Source: an uncultured Bacteroidota bacterium
GTDB taxonomy: Bacteria; Bacteroidota; Bacteroidia; Chitinophagales; Chitinophagaceae
Length of the DNA stretch: 9,406 bases
Assembly (NCBI GenBank): GCA_903851455.1
Contig: CAINOM010000373.1
Coordinates: forward strand, 1 to 9,406
Direction: 5' to 3'
The position numbers were made by a program, and so were the translations under genes. Positions within the stretch are counted from its first letter, which is position 1; the number at the start of each line of letters is the position of its first letter. This document shows, piece after piece, positions 1 through 7,074 of this stretch. Below the pieces are notes generated by a model. That model saw only the letters and a list, made by a program, of their open reading frames with translations. It was not told the origin of the DNA and ran no database searches.

Positions 1-68
1 GCCAGCCAAGAATAAGGGCATGATAGATATGTATTTTGCAGAGCATGGTCAATCAACGATTTCCTCGT

Positions 69-99
69 AAAAAAAACTTTTACTTTTTCCCAACGTTTT
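69..99 (+). repeat. left copy of a duplicated 31-bp non-coding element
   Basis: The pattern is A8, C, T4, AC, T5, CCC, AACG, TTTT. The same pattern with one extra T occurs at 6261-6292 in the same orientation, so the two copies flank the whole four-gene repair operon. In this copy the CCAACG part also forms the left arm of a perfect 6-bp hairpin with CGTTGG (90-106). Unlike the right copy, it has no CGTC at the spacing expected of an ECF promoter. Its role is unknown. A shared regulatory site or a dispersed genomic repeat are both possible. Confidence 0.6.
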
Positions 100-209
100 C
101 CGTTGGTCAGCTATTTTATATACGAAGCCCATCTGATTATAAATTATCCCGAAAAGTAATTATTTTCCGATTTACTTCGAACAGTGTTTGAGCTATCGTA
201 CTTTGAATA

Positions 210-236
210 CCGCTCGGAGAACGGCTTTTTATTTTT
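210..236 (+). terminator. candidate intrinsic terminator, plus strand
   Basis: CCG-C-TC pairs with GA-A-CGG around a GGA loop (one internal C/A mismatch), directly followed by CTTTTTATTTTT. The stem is short and imperfect, so support is modest. It would end plus-strand transcription from a gene left of the window or from a short transcript starting near the 69-99 element. No plus-strand gene needing it is visible in the window. Confidence 0.3.
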
Positions 237-376
237 GGGTTCCAGATGCGCTACGCTAACATTTTATACAACAGCAAATTTTAAGCAGGAAATGAACCTA
301 TTAAATATTACTGTTGTCTTATCTTTGATACGGGTGCGCCGTTATTTGAATCTGGAACAACGGAAAAGCCAGGTGT

Positions 377-1015
377 TTATGCTATCCTGCGTATGCCGTC
401 CGGCAGCACTGCATATATCTGTGAACCTGTAGTTTTGTCCATACTGTATAAGCCGGTGAGTACTCCGAATGCAGGCACTATTACCACTGTGTCTGTAATA
501 TAAAAACAAGGCAATTTAATACTTTGCCTGCCCAGGCCGCAGAGTACAATCCCCGGGTGTATATGCCCTACAATATTTACCTTTCCCTCCGGGATCCGTT
601 CCAATACATCATGTGAGTAAATGAACGAGTCATCCTCAACGGCATCCGTTACTTCAATGCATAGCTCCCTGAATTTTTTATGACTGATAATATCATGATT
701 ACCCTTGATCAATGTAAACGCTATTGCGGGGAACTGCGAGATCAGATCGCAGAAATACTGCCAGTCACGGTTGTAGCTGCTGTGAAACAGGTCTCCCAGA
801 AAATAAACCTTGAGTGGCGCCACCTTATTAAATAAACTCTCAAGATTTATGTAGTCGCCTGATTGTGCTTCGGCAGGAATAGGAATGCCTTCTTTACGAA
901 AATGGGTAGCCTTGCCTAAATGCACGTCAGCAATGATGAGCAGGCGTTCATCTTCCTTATAAAGGGCTTTTTCGTACAGCAATGTAAATGGGAAATTGTT
1001 GATCTCTATCTTCAT
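377..1015 (-). CDS. pdeM: ligase-associated DNA damage response endonuclease PdeM
   Basis: A 212-residue calcineurin-like metallophosphoesterase, the manganese-dependent single-strand DNA endonuclease family found with a repair-type ATP-dependent ligase. The two-metal site is complete: D30-x-H32 (ADVHLGK), G74-D75 (GDLFHS), G105-N106-H107-D108, H135 (SHD) and G150-H151-I-H153. The segment after DVHLGK, with HFRKEGIPIP, is typical of this subfamily and separates it from the MRE11/SbcD and YfcE types. Length is normal for a stand-alone enzyme, with no signal peptide, so it is cytoplasmic. Its ATG overlaps the helicase stop in an ATGA (1012-1015), which suggests coupled translation as the last gene of the operon. 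The function is inferred from family and context. No clear terminator follows its stop. Confidence 0.92.
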   Translation of the reverse strand: MKIEINNFPFTLLYEKALYKEDERLLIIADVHLGKATHFRKEGIPIPAEAQSGDYINLESLFNKVAPLKVYFLGDLFHSSYNRDWQYFCDLISQFPAIAFTLIKGNHDIISHKKFRELCIEVTDAVEDDSFIYSHDVLERIPEGKVNIVGHIHPGIVLCGLGRQSIKLPCFYITDTVVIVPAFGVLTGLYSMDKTTGSQIYAVLPDGIRRIA

Positions 1016-3450
1016 CCCTGCTTTTCAATTTGGTCTATCATCTTCCTTACGCGGTCTTCGAGTTTTTCATTGGTGAACTTTTCTTTGAACCGCTCGGTAA
1101 GTATAGGAAAACAGAACGGGCTGAATTGTTCCAGCTCTTTTATTATTACGTGTTGCGCCTCCATCCGGTGCAGTGCATCCACCATGCGCGCCTCCTCCAT
1201 CTGGAAGGTCATCACCTCATCATATGCTTGTTGCAGCAGCAAATTATCCTTTTCATAGTCTGAAAATACGGAAAAGAATAATTGCGCGGATGCCTGGGTA
1301 TGTCTTGTCTTTACCTGCTTGCCGGGATACCCTGTGAAAACGAGCCCGGCAATGCTGGCGATATCACGGAATTTGCGCTTTGCCATCTCGGCTATATTAA
1401 TGCTATGGTATATGTCTTTGGAAATATTCGAAGAGTCAAACAGGGCATTGCCCAGTGCTTCCTCTATGGGTATTTCCTGGTCGCTCAATAGCTCAAAGCC
1501 GTAATCATTCATAGAAATTGAAAATGTCATCGGCCGTATTTGTGAAATCCGATAGGAGAAAAGCATGGCCATTCCCTCGTGTACATTGCGCCCTTCAAAC
1601 GGATAAATGAAAATGTGATGTCCCTCCTTACTCTTCATTTTCTCTATAAGCAGTTCGCCGGTATGGGGCAGGTGCGACCGTCTTTTTTGTTCTTCAAACA
1701 GCGTCTCCAGTTTTTCGATCTCTATATCTTTTTTCCCATTTTTATAGTGCTCATCTATTTTTTGTCGTATCACTTTGGTCAGCTGCGAAGAAAGAGGGAA
1801 ACGGCCGCCTTGCCAGGAGGGAAATGAGCCTTTATTACCTGTACTTTTACGCACAAATGCGTTCATATCTTTAACCCTTATCAGTTCCAGGTTTCTGCCT
1901 GCAAACCAAAATGCATCACCCGGCTTCAAACGGGAAATAAACCATTCCTCAATTGCGCCTATCCTGGCGCCGCCAAGAAATTTTACCTGCATCATGCTGT
2001 CGCTGGCTATGGTGCCTATGCTCAGCCTGTGCCGCATCGCTATCCGCTTGCTGGTCACTTTATAAACGCCGTCCTCTACTACTACTTTATGAAACTCATC
2101 GTAGGCATCAAGCATTTTACCTCCTTCGGTGACGAAGGACAAACACCAGTAAAACTCATCCTGGCTAACCGATGCAAAACAATGAGTCTTCGTTATTTCC
2201 TCATAAATATCCTTCGGCCTGAAGCCATCGGATACCGCCAATGTAACAAGGTATTGTATCAGCACATCAAATGAACGGATATACGGCATACGCTGCTCTA
2301 TCTGTCCGTGGGTTACGGCATGGCGCAGCGCAGCCCCCTCTACTATTTCGAGGGAATGGGTAGGCAGAAAGTAGATCTTGCTTGTTGCACCGGGTTGGTG
2401 TCCGCTTCTCCCTGCCCGCTGCATAAATCGCGCAACACCTTTTGGCGATCCGGCTTGTATCACTGTATCCACGGGCCTGAAATCAACCCCGAGGTCAAGA
2501 CTGCTGGTACAGACGACAACCTTCAAAATGCCATCGTGCAGTGCATCTTCGACCCATAACCTTGTATCCTCGGCGAGAGAGCCATGATGTATGGCCATAA
2601 GCCCTGCAAGATCAGGCTCACGTTCAAGCAGCCGCTGGTACCATATCTCGCACTGTGAGCGAGTGTTGGTAAAAAGCAATGTTGATTTGCTGTTATGAAT
2701 AATAGCCAGCGCCTTTTCCAGCAACCTGATACCCAGGTGGCCGCCCCATGGATACTTCTCAATGACATCCGGAAAAATAGTTTCAATATCTATCCGCTTC
2801 TCCAGCTTTGTTCTCACCATTACCTGCGGTCCCGGATGAGTACCCAGCAACACATCCTTTGCTTCTTCGAGGTTGCCGATGGTAGCGGATATGCCCCATA
2901 TTTTTAAGTCCGGGTTGATCGCTTTCAGGCGCGACAGCGCGAGTTCCACCTGCACCCCGCGTTTTGTACCCAGTAACTCATGCCACTCGTCCACGACTAC
3001 AAAGTCAAGGTTCTTAAAAGTTGAGTTGTATCCTTTTTGCGCTATCAGCAGGTGCATGCTCTCCGGTGTAGTGATCAGCGCATTCGGCATCACTTTTGCC
3101 TGCCTGGCTCTGTCCTTAGCGGTTGTATCTCCGGTCCGCAGGCCTATGGTATATTCCAGTTGCAGTTCGCTGCTTACACGCTCAGTGGCCAGGTATATCT
3201 CTTTGGATAGCGCACGCAGCGGGCTGATCCAGAGGCAATGCAAACCATGATGTTTTTTCTTTTTGGCGAAAAAATTCTCCAGCACGCCAAACCATATGGC
3301 ATACGTTTTGCCAAAACCGGTAGGAGCATTTAATAGTCCTGAATTTCCATCAGCAATAGCCTTCCACGCTTTTACCTGGAAGTCGTAGGGCTGCCAATTG
3401 TTTTTCTGAAACCAGTTGTCCGCTATTTTATTTCCTTTCGCCAATACCAT
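1012..3450 (-). CDS. ligase-associated DEXH-box helicase (Lhr-Core type)
   Basis: An 812-residue superfamily 2 helicase, the Lhr-Core-like partner of the repair ligase, expected to be an ATP-driven 3'-to-5' DNA translocase. Two RecA domains are visible: Walker A APTGFGKT (42-49), motif Ia near SPLRAL (76-81), TTPES (127-131), DEWH (154-157), SAT (188-190), FTNTRS (260-265), the SSLDLGVDF segment (316-324) and motif VI QRAGRSG (344-350). A winged-helix-like part follows (about 380-500). The C-terminal third has the Lhr/DEAD-associated signature, including YPFEGRNVHEG (616-626) and DNLLLQQAY (735-743). Length matches an Lhr core without the long extension of enterobacterial Lhr. The start lies 23 bp inside the ligase gene, and its stop shares ATGA with pdeM. 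The P-loop carries Phe where Ser or Thr is more usual. Confidence 0.93.
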   Translation of the reverse strand: MVLAKGNKIADNWFQKNNWQPYDFQVKAWKAIADGNSGLLNAPTGFGKTYAIWFGVLENFFAKKKKHHGLHCLWISPLRALSKEIYLATERVSSELQLEYTIGLRTGDTTAKDRARQAKVMPNALITTPESMHLLIAQKGYNSTFKNLDFVVVDEWHELLGTKRGVQVELALSRLKAINPDLKIWGISATIGNLEEAKDVLLGTHPGPQVMVRTKLEKRIDIETIFPDVIEKYPWGGHLGIRLLEKALAIIHNSKSTLLFTNTRSQCEIWYQRLLEREPDLAGLMAIHHGSLAEDTRLWVEDALHDGILKVVVCTSSLDLGVDFRPVDTVIQAGSPKGVARFMQRAGRSGHQPGATSKIYFLPTHSLEIVEGAALRHAVTHGQIEQRMPYIRSFDVLIQYLVTLAVSDGFRPKDIYEEITKTHCFASVSQDEFYWCLSFVTEGGKMLDAYDEFHKVVVEDGVYKVTSKRIAMRHRLSIGTIASDSMMQVKFLGGARIGAIEEWFISRLKPGDAFWFAGRNLELIRVKDMNAFVRKSTGNKGSFPSWQGGRFPLSSQLTKVIRQKIDEHYKNGKKDIEIEKLETLFEEQKRRSHLPHTGELLIEKMKSKEGHHIFIYPFEGRNVHEGMAMLFSYRISQIRPMTFSISMNDYGFELLSDQEIPIEEALGNALFDSSNISKDIYHSINIAEMAKRKFRDIASIAGLVFTGYPGKQVKTRHTQASAQLFFSVFSDYEKDNLLLQQAYDEVMTFQMEEARMVDALHRMEAQHVIIKELEQFSPFCFPILTERFKEKFTNEKLEDRVRKMIDQIEKQG

Positions 3451-5041
3451 AAATGTTCAACAGCTCTACCAGGTCTGCCTTTGTATTTGCTTCTTTAGCG
3501 CTTTTATCTGTACGCCACCTCAAGATACGTGGAAAACGCAATGCTACGCCCGACTTGTGCCTTGGAGACGGATTGATACCTTCGAAGCCGATCTCGAATA
3601 CAAGTGTCGGCGTTACACTACGTACCGGTCCGAATTTGTCCAGCGTATTTTTCTTTACCCATGCGTCCACTTCTGCCATCTCTTTATCCGTAAGACCGGA
3701 ATAGGCTTTGCAGAACGGCACTAACTCATCTCCATCCCACACGGCAAAAGTAAAGTCTGTATACAGATCAGCGCGCCGGCCGTGTCCCCGCTGCGCGTAC
3801 AGCAGCACACCATCGATCGATAGTGGGTCCACTTTCCATTTCCACCAGTCGCCGCGCCTGCGGCCCGTCTTGTATTCGCTGTTCTTGCGTTTCAGCATCA
3901 GTCCCTCGCAAGAGTGGTCGCGTGAGCAGAGACGTTGGGCGGATACCCCACCCCATGTATTGCAATTTACAAGAGGAGAAATATGGAGGGGCACAGTATG
4001 CTCCTTTTTTATCTCTTCCAGCAGGTTCTCGAGCATGAGCCGGCGCTCCTGCAAAGACAAATGCCGGATGTCTATACCATTATGTTCCAGCAGATCGTAG
4101 CACACCATCACCAGCGGTGCCTCCTGCAATGCTTTTTTTGTAACATTCTTTCTCCCTATCCGTGTTTGCATTACGTGAAATGGTAAGTATTTGCCATCTC
4201 TCACGGGAAGTATCTCGCCATCTATTACCGTACCGCCCGGCAGAATATTTACAAGATCATGAAACTCGGGAAATTTCTCTGTAAGCAGATCATCGCCCCT
4301 GCTCCAGGCAAACAAGGCGCCATCGCGCACAATGATCTGGCCGCGAATGCCGTCATATTTTCTTTCAATGAACCAGTCATCAATACTTCCCAGTTCTTCC
4401 GGCGCAGCCTCTAGTGGGTATGCCAGGTAAAAAGGATAGGGCTTGGACAGATCTACTGAGTTGTCGTTGCCTGCAAGCAAGGCCTTGAGTGTGTTGTTCT
4501 GCGCTACCCACTGCCCGGTGAGCCTGTGCGCCACAACGTTCTCATCTATCTTATAATGCAATGCAAGGGCTTTAATAATGATCTTATCGGAAACACCTAC
4601 CCTGAAGCCCCCGGTAATCAGCTTATTAAACACAAACAATTCCTGCTTATTAAACTGCTTCCACATTCCTGTTATATAGGCTTTGCGTTGCTGCTCATCT
4701 TTATTGGCAAGATCCATCAGATCATTAATAACATCATGCAGTGCGTGGTCGTGCGTTTCATTATTTGGCGGTAGCAACAAGGAAATTGTTTCTGCCAGGT
4801 CACCGACTATGTGGTATGACTCTGCCTGCAGCCAGGTAGGCAGGCCGCTGAGCTCACCGCTCCATTCCCAGAGCTCGCTGGTTTTTACCGTGCGTTTCGG
4901 TCGCCGGCCGGATAATAAGGCAACGCACCATATTGTGTCCTGCTCGTCGGCGGTAGCAAAATAGTTTACCAACGCATCTGTCTTTTCATTGGTAGATGTC
5001 GTCTGGTCTATATTAGTAAACAACTCGCTGAACGCCTTCAT
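3428..5041 (-). CDS. ATP-dependent DNA ligase of the repair cluster
   Basis: A 537-residue ATP-dependent DNA ligase, cytoplasmic, distinct from the replicative NAD-dependent LigA. An all-helical N-terminal DNA-binding domain (about 1-200) precedes the nucleotidyltransferase core. Motif I is ERKYDGIR with the adenylated lysine K228. SRGDD (247-251) is motif Ia, DGE (274-276) motif III, CYDLL (314-318) motif IIIa, EGLMLK (379-384) motif IV and KWK (401-403) motif V. The OB-fold ends with RFPRILRWRTDK (502-513), motif VI. All parts needed for the three-step sealing reaction are present, and length is normal for the family. Its ATG forms an ATGA with the exonuclease stop (5038-5041), and its last 23 bp overlap the helicase start. 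It probably seals breaks after end processing by the neighbouring nucleases. Confidence 0.95.
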   Translation of the reverse strand: MKAFSELFTNIDQTTSTNEKTDALVNYFATADEQDTIWCVALLSGRRPKRTVKTSELWEWSGELSGLPTWLQAESYHIVGDLAETISLLLPPNNETHDHALHDVINDLMDLANKDEQQRKAYITGMWKQFNKQELFVFNKLITGGFRVGVSDKIIIKALALHYKIDENVVAHRLTGQWVAQNNTLKALLAGNDNSVDLSKPYPFYLAYPLEAAPEELGSIDDWFIERKYDGIRGQIIVRDGALFAWSRGDDLLTEKFPEFHDLVNILPGGTVIDGEILPVRDGKYLPFHVMQTRIGRKNVTKKALQEAPLVMVCYDLLEHNGIDIRHLSLQERRLMLENLLEEIKKEHTVPLHISPLVNCNTWGGVSAQRLCSRDHSCEGLMLKRKNSEYKTGRRRGDWWKWKVDPLSIDGVLLYAQRGHGRRADLYTDFTFAVWDGDELVPFCKAYSGLTDKEMAEVDAWVKKNTLDKFGPVRSVTPTLVFEIGFEGINPSPRHKSGVALRFPRILRWRTDKSAKEANTKADLVELLNIYGIGERK

Positions 5042-6057
5042 TCTTTTCCGGTTTCTGTATCCAAAGTATCGTCAAGGCCTTCGCCGGTGTATAGTGTCTC
5101 CACCTCGTTTGCATTTAGACCATAATTGGTCTGCAGCCACCTTGCGTAGATCGACTTGTATCCGTGAGTTACATAAATATTTTCGGCCCCGGTTTCCCGT
5201 ATGGCGGTATTAAGCTGGTCCCAGTCTGCGTGGTCAGACAATACAAATCCGCGGTCTGCACCGCGCCGGCGACGGGTGCCGCGCAGCTGCATCCAGCCGC
5301 TGCAAATACCTAGTTTATACGGTTGCAGGCTGCGCATCCATGGGGTATCCGCGGCCGATGGAGGCGCAATGATCATTGCGCCTTTTATCTCTTTCCGGTT
5401 TACACTGCCATCAATACGCTGTGTAACGGGCAGTGCCGCGATGTTCTCCTCGTACAACTTATTTATATTGTCAACGGCCCCGTGGGTATATATGCGGCCA
5501 ATAGATGTATCCAGGTGCGCTAGTACTCTTTGGGCCTTTCCCAGGGCATAAGAACAGATCACAGAATTTTTGCCCTCCTCCTGATTCTTACGCCACCAGC
5601 TATTGATATCGTCATGCACTTCCTGCGGATCCGGGAATTTATAAACAGGCAATCCAAAAGTGCTCTCGGTGATAAAGCTATGGCACCTGACCGGCTCAAA
5701 GGGTGCGGAAATACTATCCTTTTGCAGCTTGTAGTCACCACTTACCACCCATACCTCTCCTTTAAACTCCAGCCGCACCTGCGCAGAACCCCATATGTGG
5801 CCTGCCGGGTGCAGGCTTATTTTTACGCCGTTGATCACTATCTCCTCCCGATACTTCAGCGCCTGGCATTTAATATCAGCACCCAGCCGGTATTTCATTA
5901 CGGGGATCGCATGCTCATGTGCTATATAGGACCCCATTCCAATACGCGCGTGATCAGAATGTGCATGTGTGATAACCGCCTTGTTAACAGGTTTCCACGG
6001 GTCGATGTAAATATCGGCTTGCGCACAGTATATCCCGCAATTATCAAAGGTCAACAT
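5038..6057 (-). CDS. ligase-associated DNA damage response exonuclease (metallo-beta-lactamase fold)
   Basis: A 339-residue metallo-beta-lactamase-fold nuclease related to the CPSF/SNM1 group, first gene of the repair operon. It starts with the family signature GIYCAQADIYIDPWKPV (8-24). Metal-binding motifs are HAHSDH (31-36), H87 in PAGHIWGS, D108 in SGDYK, DH at 275-276 in LSDHADW and H298 in THGYK. Homologues are DNA exonucleases, so it probably trims DNA ends for the ligase. ATG at 6057 is preferred. An in-frame TTG two codons upstream (6063) would add Leu after Met and looks less likely. The Arg-rich run RGTRRRRGADR (259-269) is a likely DNA-contact loop. Its stop overlaps the ligase start by 4 bp. 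No clear promoter is seen immediately upstream. Confidence 0.93.
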   Translation of the reverse strand: MLTFDNCGIYCAQADIYIDPWKPVNKAVITHAHSDHARIGMGSYIAHEHAIPVMKYRLGADIKCQALKYREEIVINGVKISLHPAGHIWGSAQVRLEFKGEVWVVSGDYKLQKDSISAPFEPVRCHSFITESTFGLPVYKFPDPQEVHDDINSWWRKNQEEGKNSVICSYALGKAQRVLAHLDTSIGRIYTHGAVDNINKLYEENIAALPVTQRIDGSVNRKEIKGAMIIAPPSAADTPWMRSLQPYKLGICSGWMQLRGTRRRRGADRGFVLSDHADWDQLNTAIRETGAENIYVTHGYKSIYARWLQTNYGLNANEVETLYTGEGLDDTLDTETGKE

Positions 6058-6260
6058 AAGCAATAAATTTACGCACGTTCCTTGTCTTAGAACGATCCTC
6101 CGCAGGCAATTTGTTGGGTGGCTGCATTTGGGACATCATGAGTATGGCATTGGTGCATCTCTTTCAAGTAAAACATCATGCCATTTCATTATCGCCAGGG
6201 CCATCCAGTCTACGGCGCATACTCCACTCAGCATCGTTCAGAAGTTTATAAGTTAGGGGC

Positions 6261-6292
6261 AAAAAAAACTTTTTACTTTTTCCCAACGTTTT
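6261..6292 (+). repeat. right copy of the duplicated 31-bp element
   Basis: A8, C, T5, AC, T5, CCC, AACG, TTTT. It matches the copy at 69-99 apart from one extra T in the first T-run. It sits about 200 bp upstream of the sigma factor start. Its CCCAAC part doubles as the -35 half of a putative ECF promoter. Sequence outside the core differs between the two copies, so the similarity is sharply bounded. Confidence 0.6.
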
Positions 6293-6311
6293 TGCTCCGC
6301 AACACGTCTTA
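6282..6311 (+). promoter_or_regulatory. putative ECF-type promoter upstream of the sigma factor gene
   Basis: CCCAAC (6282-6287) is followed, 17 bases after AAC, by CGTC (6305-6308) in CGTCTTA. An AAC-containing -35 and a CGTC-like -10 at 16-17 bp is the general form recognised by extracytoplasmic-function sigma factors. An A8 tract and T-runs lie directly upstream and could act as an UP element. It would give a leader of about 180 bases before the sigma factor ATG, and could be autoregulatory. It is recognised by eye only. Confidence 0.4.
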
Positions 6312-6356
6312 TTATTAATGAAGGGTTAAAAAATCAAGGGAAAGCGTTAAATTTTA

Positions 6357-6387
6357 TTTGGCAATACCGATTTTTTTAACTTTTTTG
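6357..6387 (+). promoter_or_regulatory. weak primary-type promoter candidate for the sigma factor gene
   Basis: TTTG (6357-6360), a 19-base spacer and CTTTTTTG (6380-6387) partly match the Bacteroidota -33/-7 pattern TTTG and TAnnTTTG. The TA of the -7 box is missing. The region is rich in T-runs, so a chance match is quite possible. If real it gives a leader of about 100 bases. Confidence 0.2.
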
Positions 6388-6495
6388 CACTCACAAAACC
6401 ACAAAAACTACTGCATATAAGGAAAACTTCTACTTAAAATTCCCAAATCAAGCATGGCGTGAATCTTTACGTTACGTTTAAAACAGGTAGAAGTT

Positions 6496-7074
6496 ATGCA
6501 GCTAATCCAACAACCAGACGCCCAGCTGATCCATGCATATATGCAGGGACAGGACGATGCCCTAGAGGTACTCATTAACAGGTACAAGGACAAGGTATAT
6601 ACCTCTGTGTATATGCTGGTAAAGGACAAGTACCTGGCGGAAGACATCTTCCAGGATGCCTTCCTGAAAATAATTAAGACCATAAAGGACGGCCGCTATG
6701 CTGAGCAGGGCAAGTTCCTGCCATGGGCTATACGTGTGGCACACAACCTGTGCATGGACCATTTCCGCCGCAGCCGCCAGCAGATACCGGTGACCCTGCC
6801 TGACGGACAGGATATATCCAACCTGTTTGGTGCAGGCGATATGGCTTCGGACGGCATCGAGAAGCGCCAGGTGCACGACAGCGTGCGTAAGCTGGTGGAG
6901 GAACTGCCAGAGGAGCAGCGCGAGGTAGTGGTGCTGCGCATCTATGCCGACCTGAGCTTTAAAGAGATATCAGATCTTACAGGGGTAAGTATAAATACGG
7001 CTTTAGGCCGCATGCGCTATGCGCTCATAAACCTGAGAAAAATGATAACCGATAAGCAGATGGTGCTGCGTTGA
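6496..7074 (+). CDS. ECF-type RNA polymerase sigma-70 family sigma factor
   Basis: A 192-residue sigma factor with only regions 2 and 4, the layout of group 4 (ECF) factors. Sigma-2 covers about 22-92, with AEDIFQDAFLKI (48-59) and FLPWAIRVAHNLCMDHFRR (74-92), which bind core polymerase and the -10 element. An acidic, Gly-rich linker (about 95-125) leads to sigma-4 (about 126-184), with LPEEQREVVVLRI and the helix-turn-helix ending SINTALGRMRYAL (165-177) for -35 binding. Sigma factors very like this are widespread in Bacteroidota. The ATG is preceded by AGGTAG, a possible ribosome site. No anti-sigma gene is adjacent: rsmE follows after 33 bp and the repair operon diverges upstream. Its codons favour AAG and CTG more than the repair genes do, perhaps reflecting higher expression. 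Its regulon cannot be read from sequence. Confidence 0.9.
   Translation: MQLIQQPDAQLIHAYMQGQDDALEVLINRYKDKVYTSVYMLVKDKYLAEDIFQDAFLKIIKTIKDGRYAEQGKFLPWAIRVAHNLCMDHFRRSRQQIPVTLPDGQDISNLFGAGDMASDGIEKRQVHDSVRKLVEELPEEQREVVVLRIYADLSFKEISDLTGVSINTALGRMRYALINLRKMITDKQMVLR

Larger units (their letters stand above)
1..376. other. intergenic region at the left edge, no supported gene
   Basis: This AT-rich stretch lies beyond the 3' end of the repair operon. No convincing gene is seen in it. One plus-strand frame is open from the left edge to a TAA at 68-70 and could be the last codons of a gene entering from the left, but 22 codons cannot show this. It does hold one copy of the 31-bp element (69-99), a small perfect hairpin (90-106, CCAACG / CGTTGG around a 5-base loop) and a terminator-like hairpin followed by T-runs (210-236). 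Confidence 0.6.
6064..6495. other. 432-bp divergent intergenic region
   Basis: This gap separates the minus-strand repair operon from the plus-strand sigma factor gene. It contains the right copy of the 31-bp element (6261-6292), an ECF-like promoter (6282-6311) and a weaker primary-type promoter candidate (6357-6387), all facing the sigma gene. The part next to the exonuclease (6064-6250) has more even base composition and several short open frames on both strands, none recognisable. No clear primary promoter for the repair operon was found by eye. Confidence 0.6.

Noticed and set aside
2..70. Open frame from the left edge ending PAKNKGMIDMYFAEHG... at TAA 68-70, a possible 3' end of a neighbouring gene
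   Set aside because: Twenty-two codons cannot be told from chance, and other frames here are open too. It needs the sequence to the left.
184..432. 82-codon plus-strand frame overlapping the end of pdeM
   Set aside because: It starts at a non-ATG codon, has no recognisable motif, and its last quarter lies antisense to the well-supported pdeM gene.
2873..3250. 125-codon plus-strand frame inside the helicase gene
   Set aside because: It is a shadow of the helicase RecA1 region, with Ser/Arg/Cys-rich composition typical of antisense frames.
5530..6066. 178-codon plus-strand frame
   Set aside because: It is fully antisense to the exonuclease, whose metal-binding motifs are all present. The plus-strand product shows no family features.
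6176..6300. Minus-strand frame ending ...LLNDAEWSMRRRLDGPGDNEMA at TGA 6176-6178, considered as a decayed gene between the operons
   Set aside because: It looks protein-like, but is under 50 codons, has no ATG near its beginning, passes through the A/T-run element, and matches no family I know.
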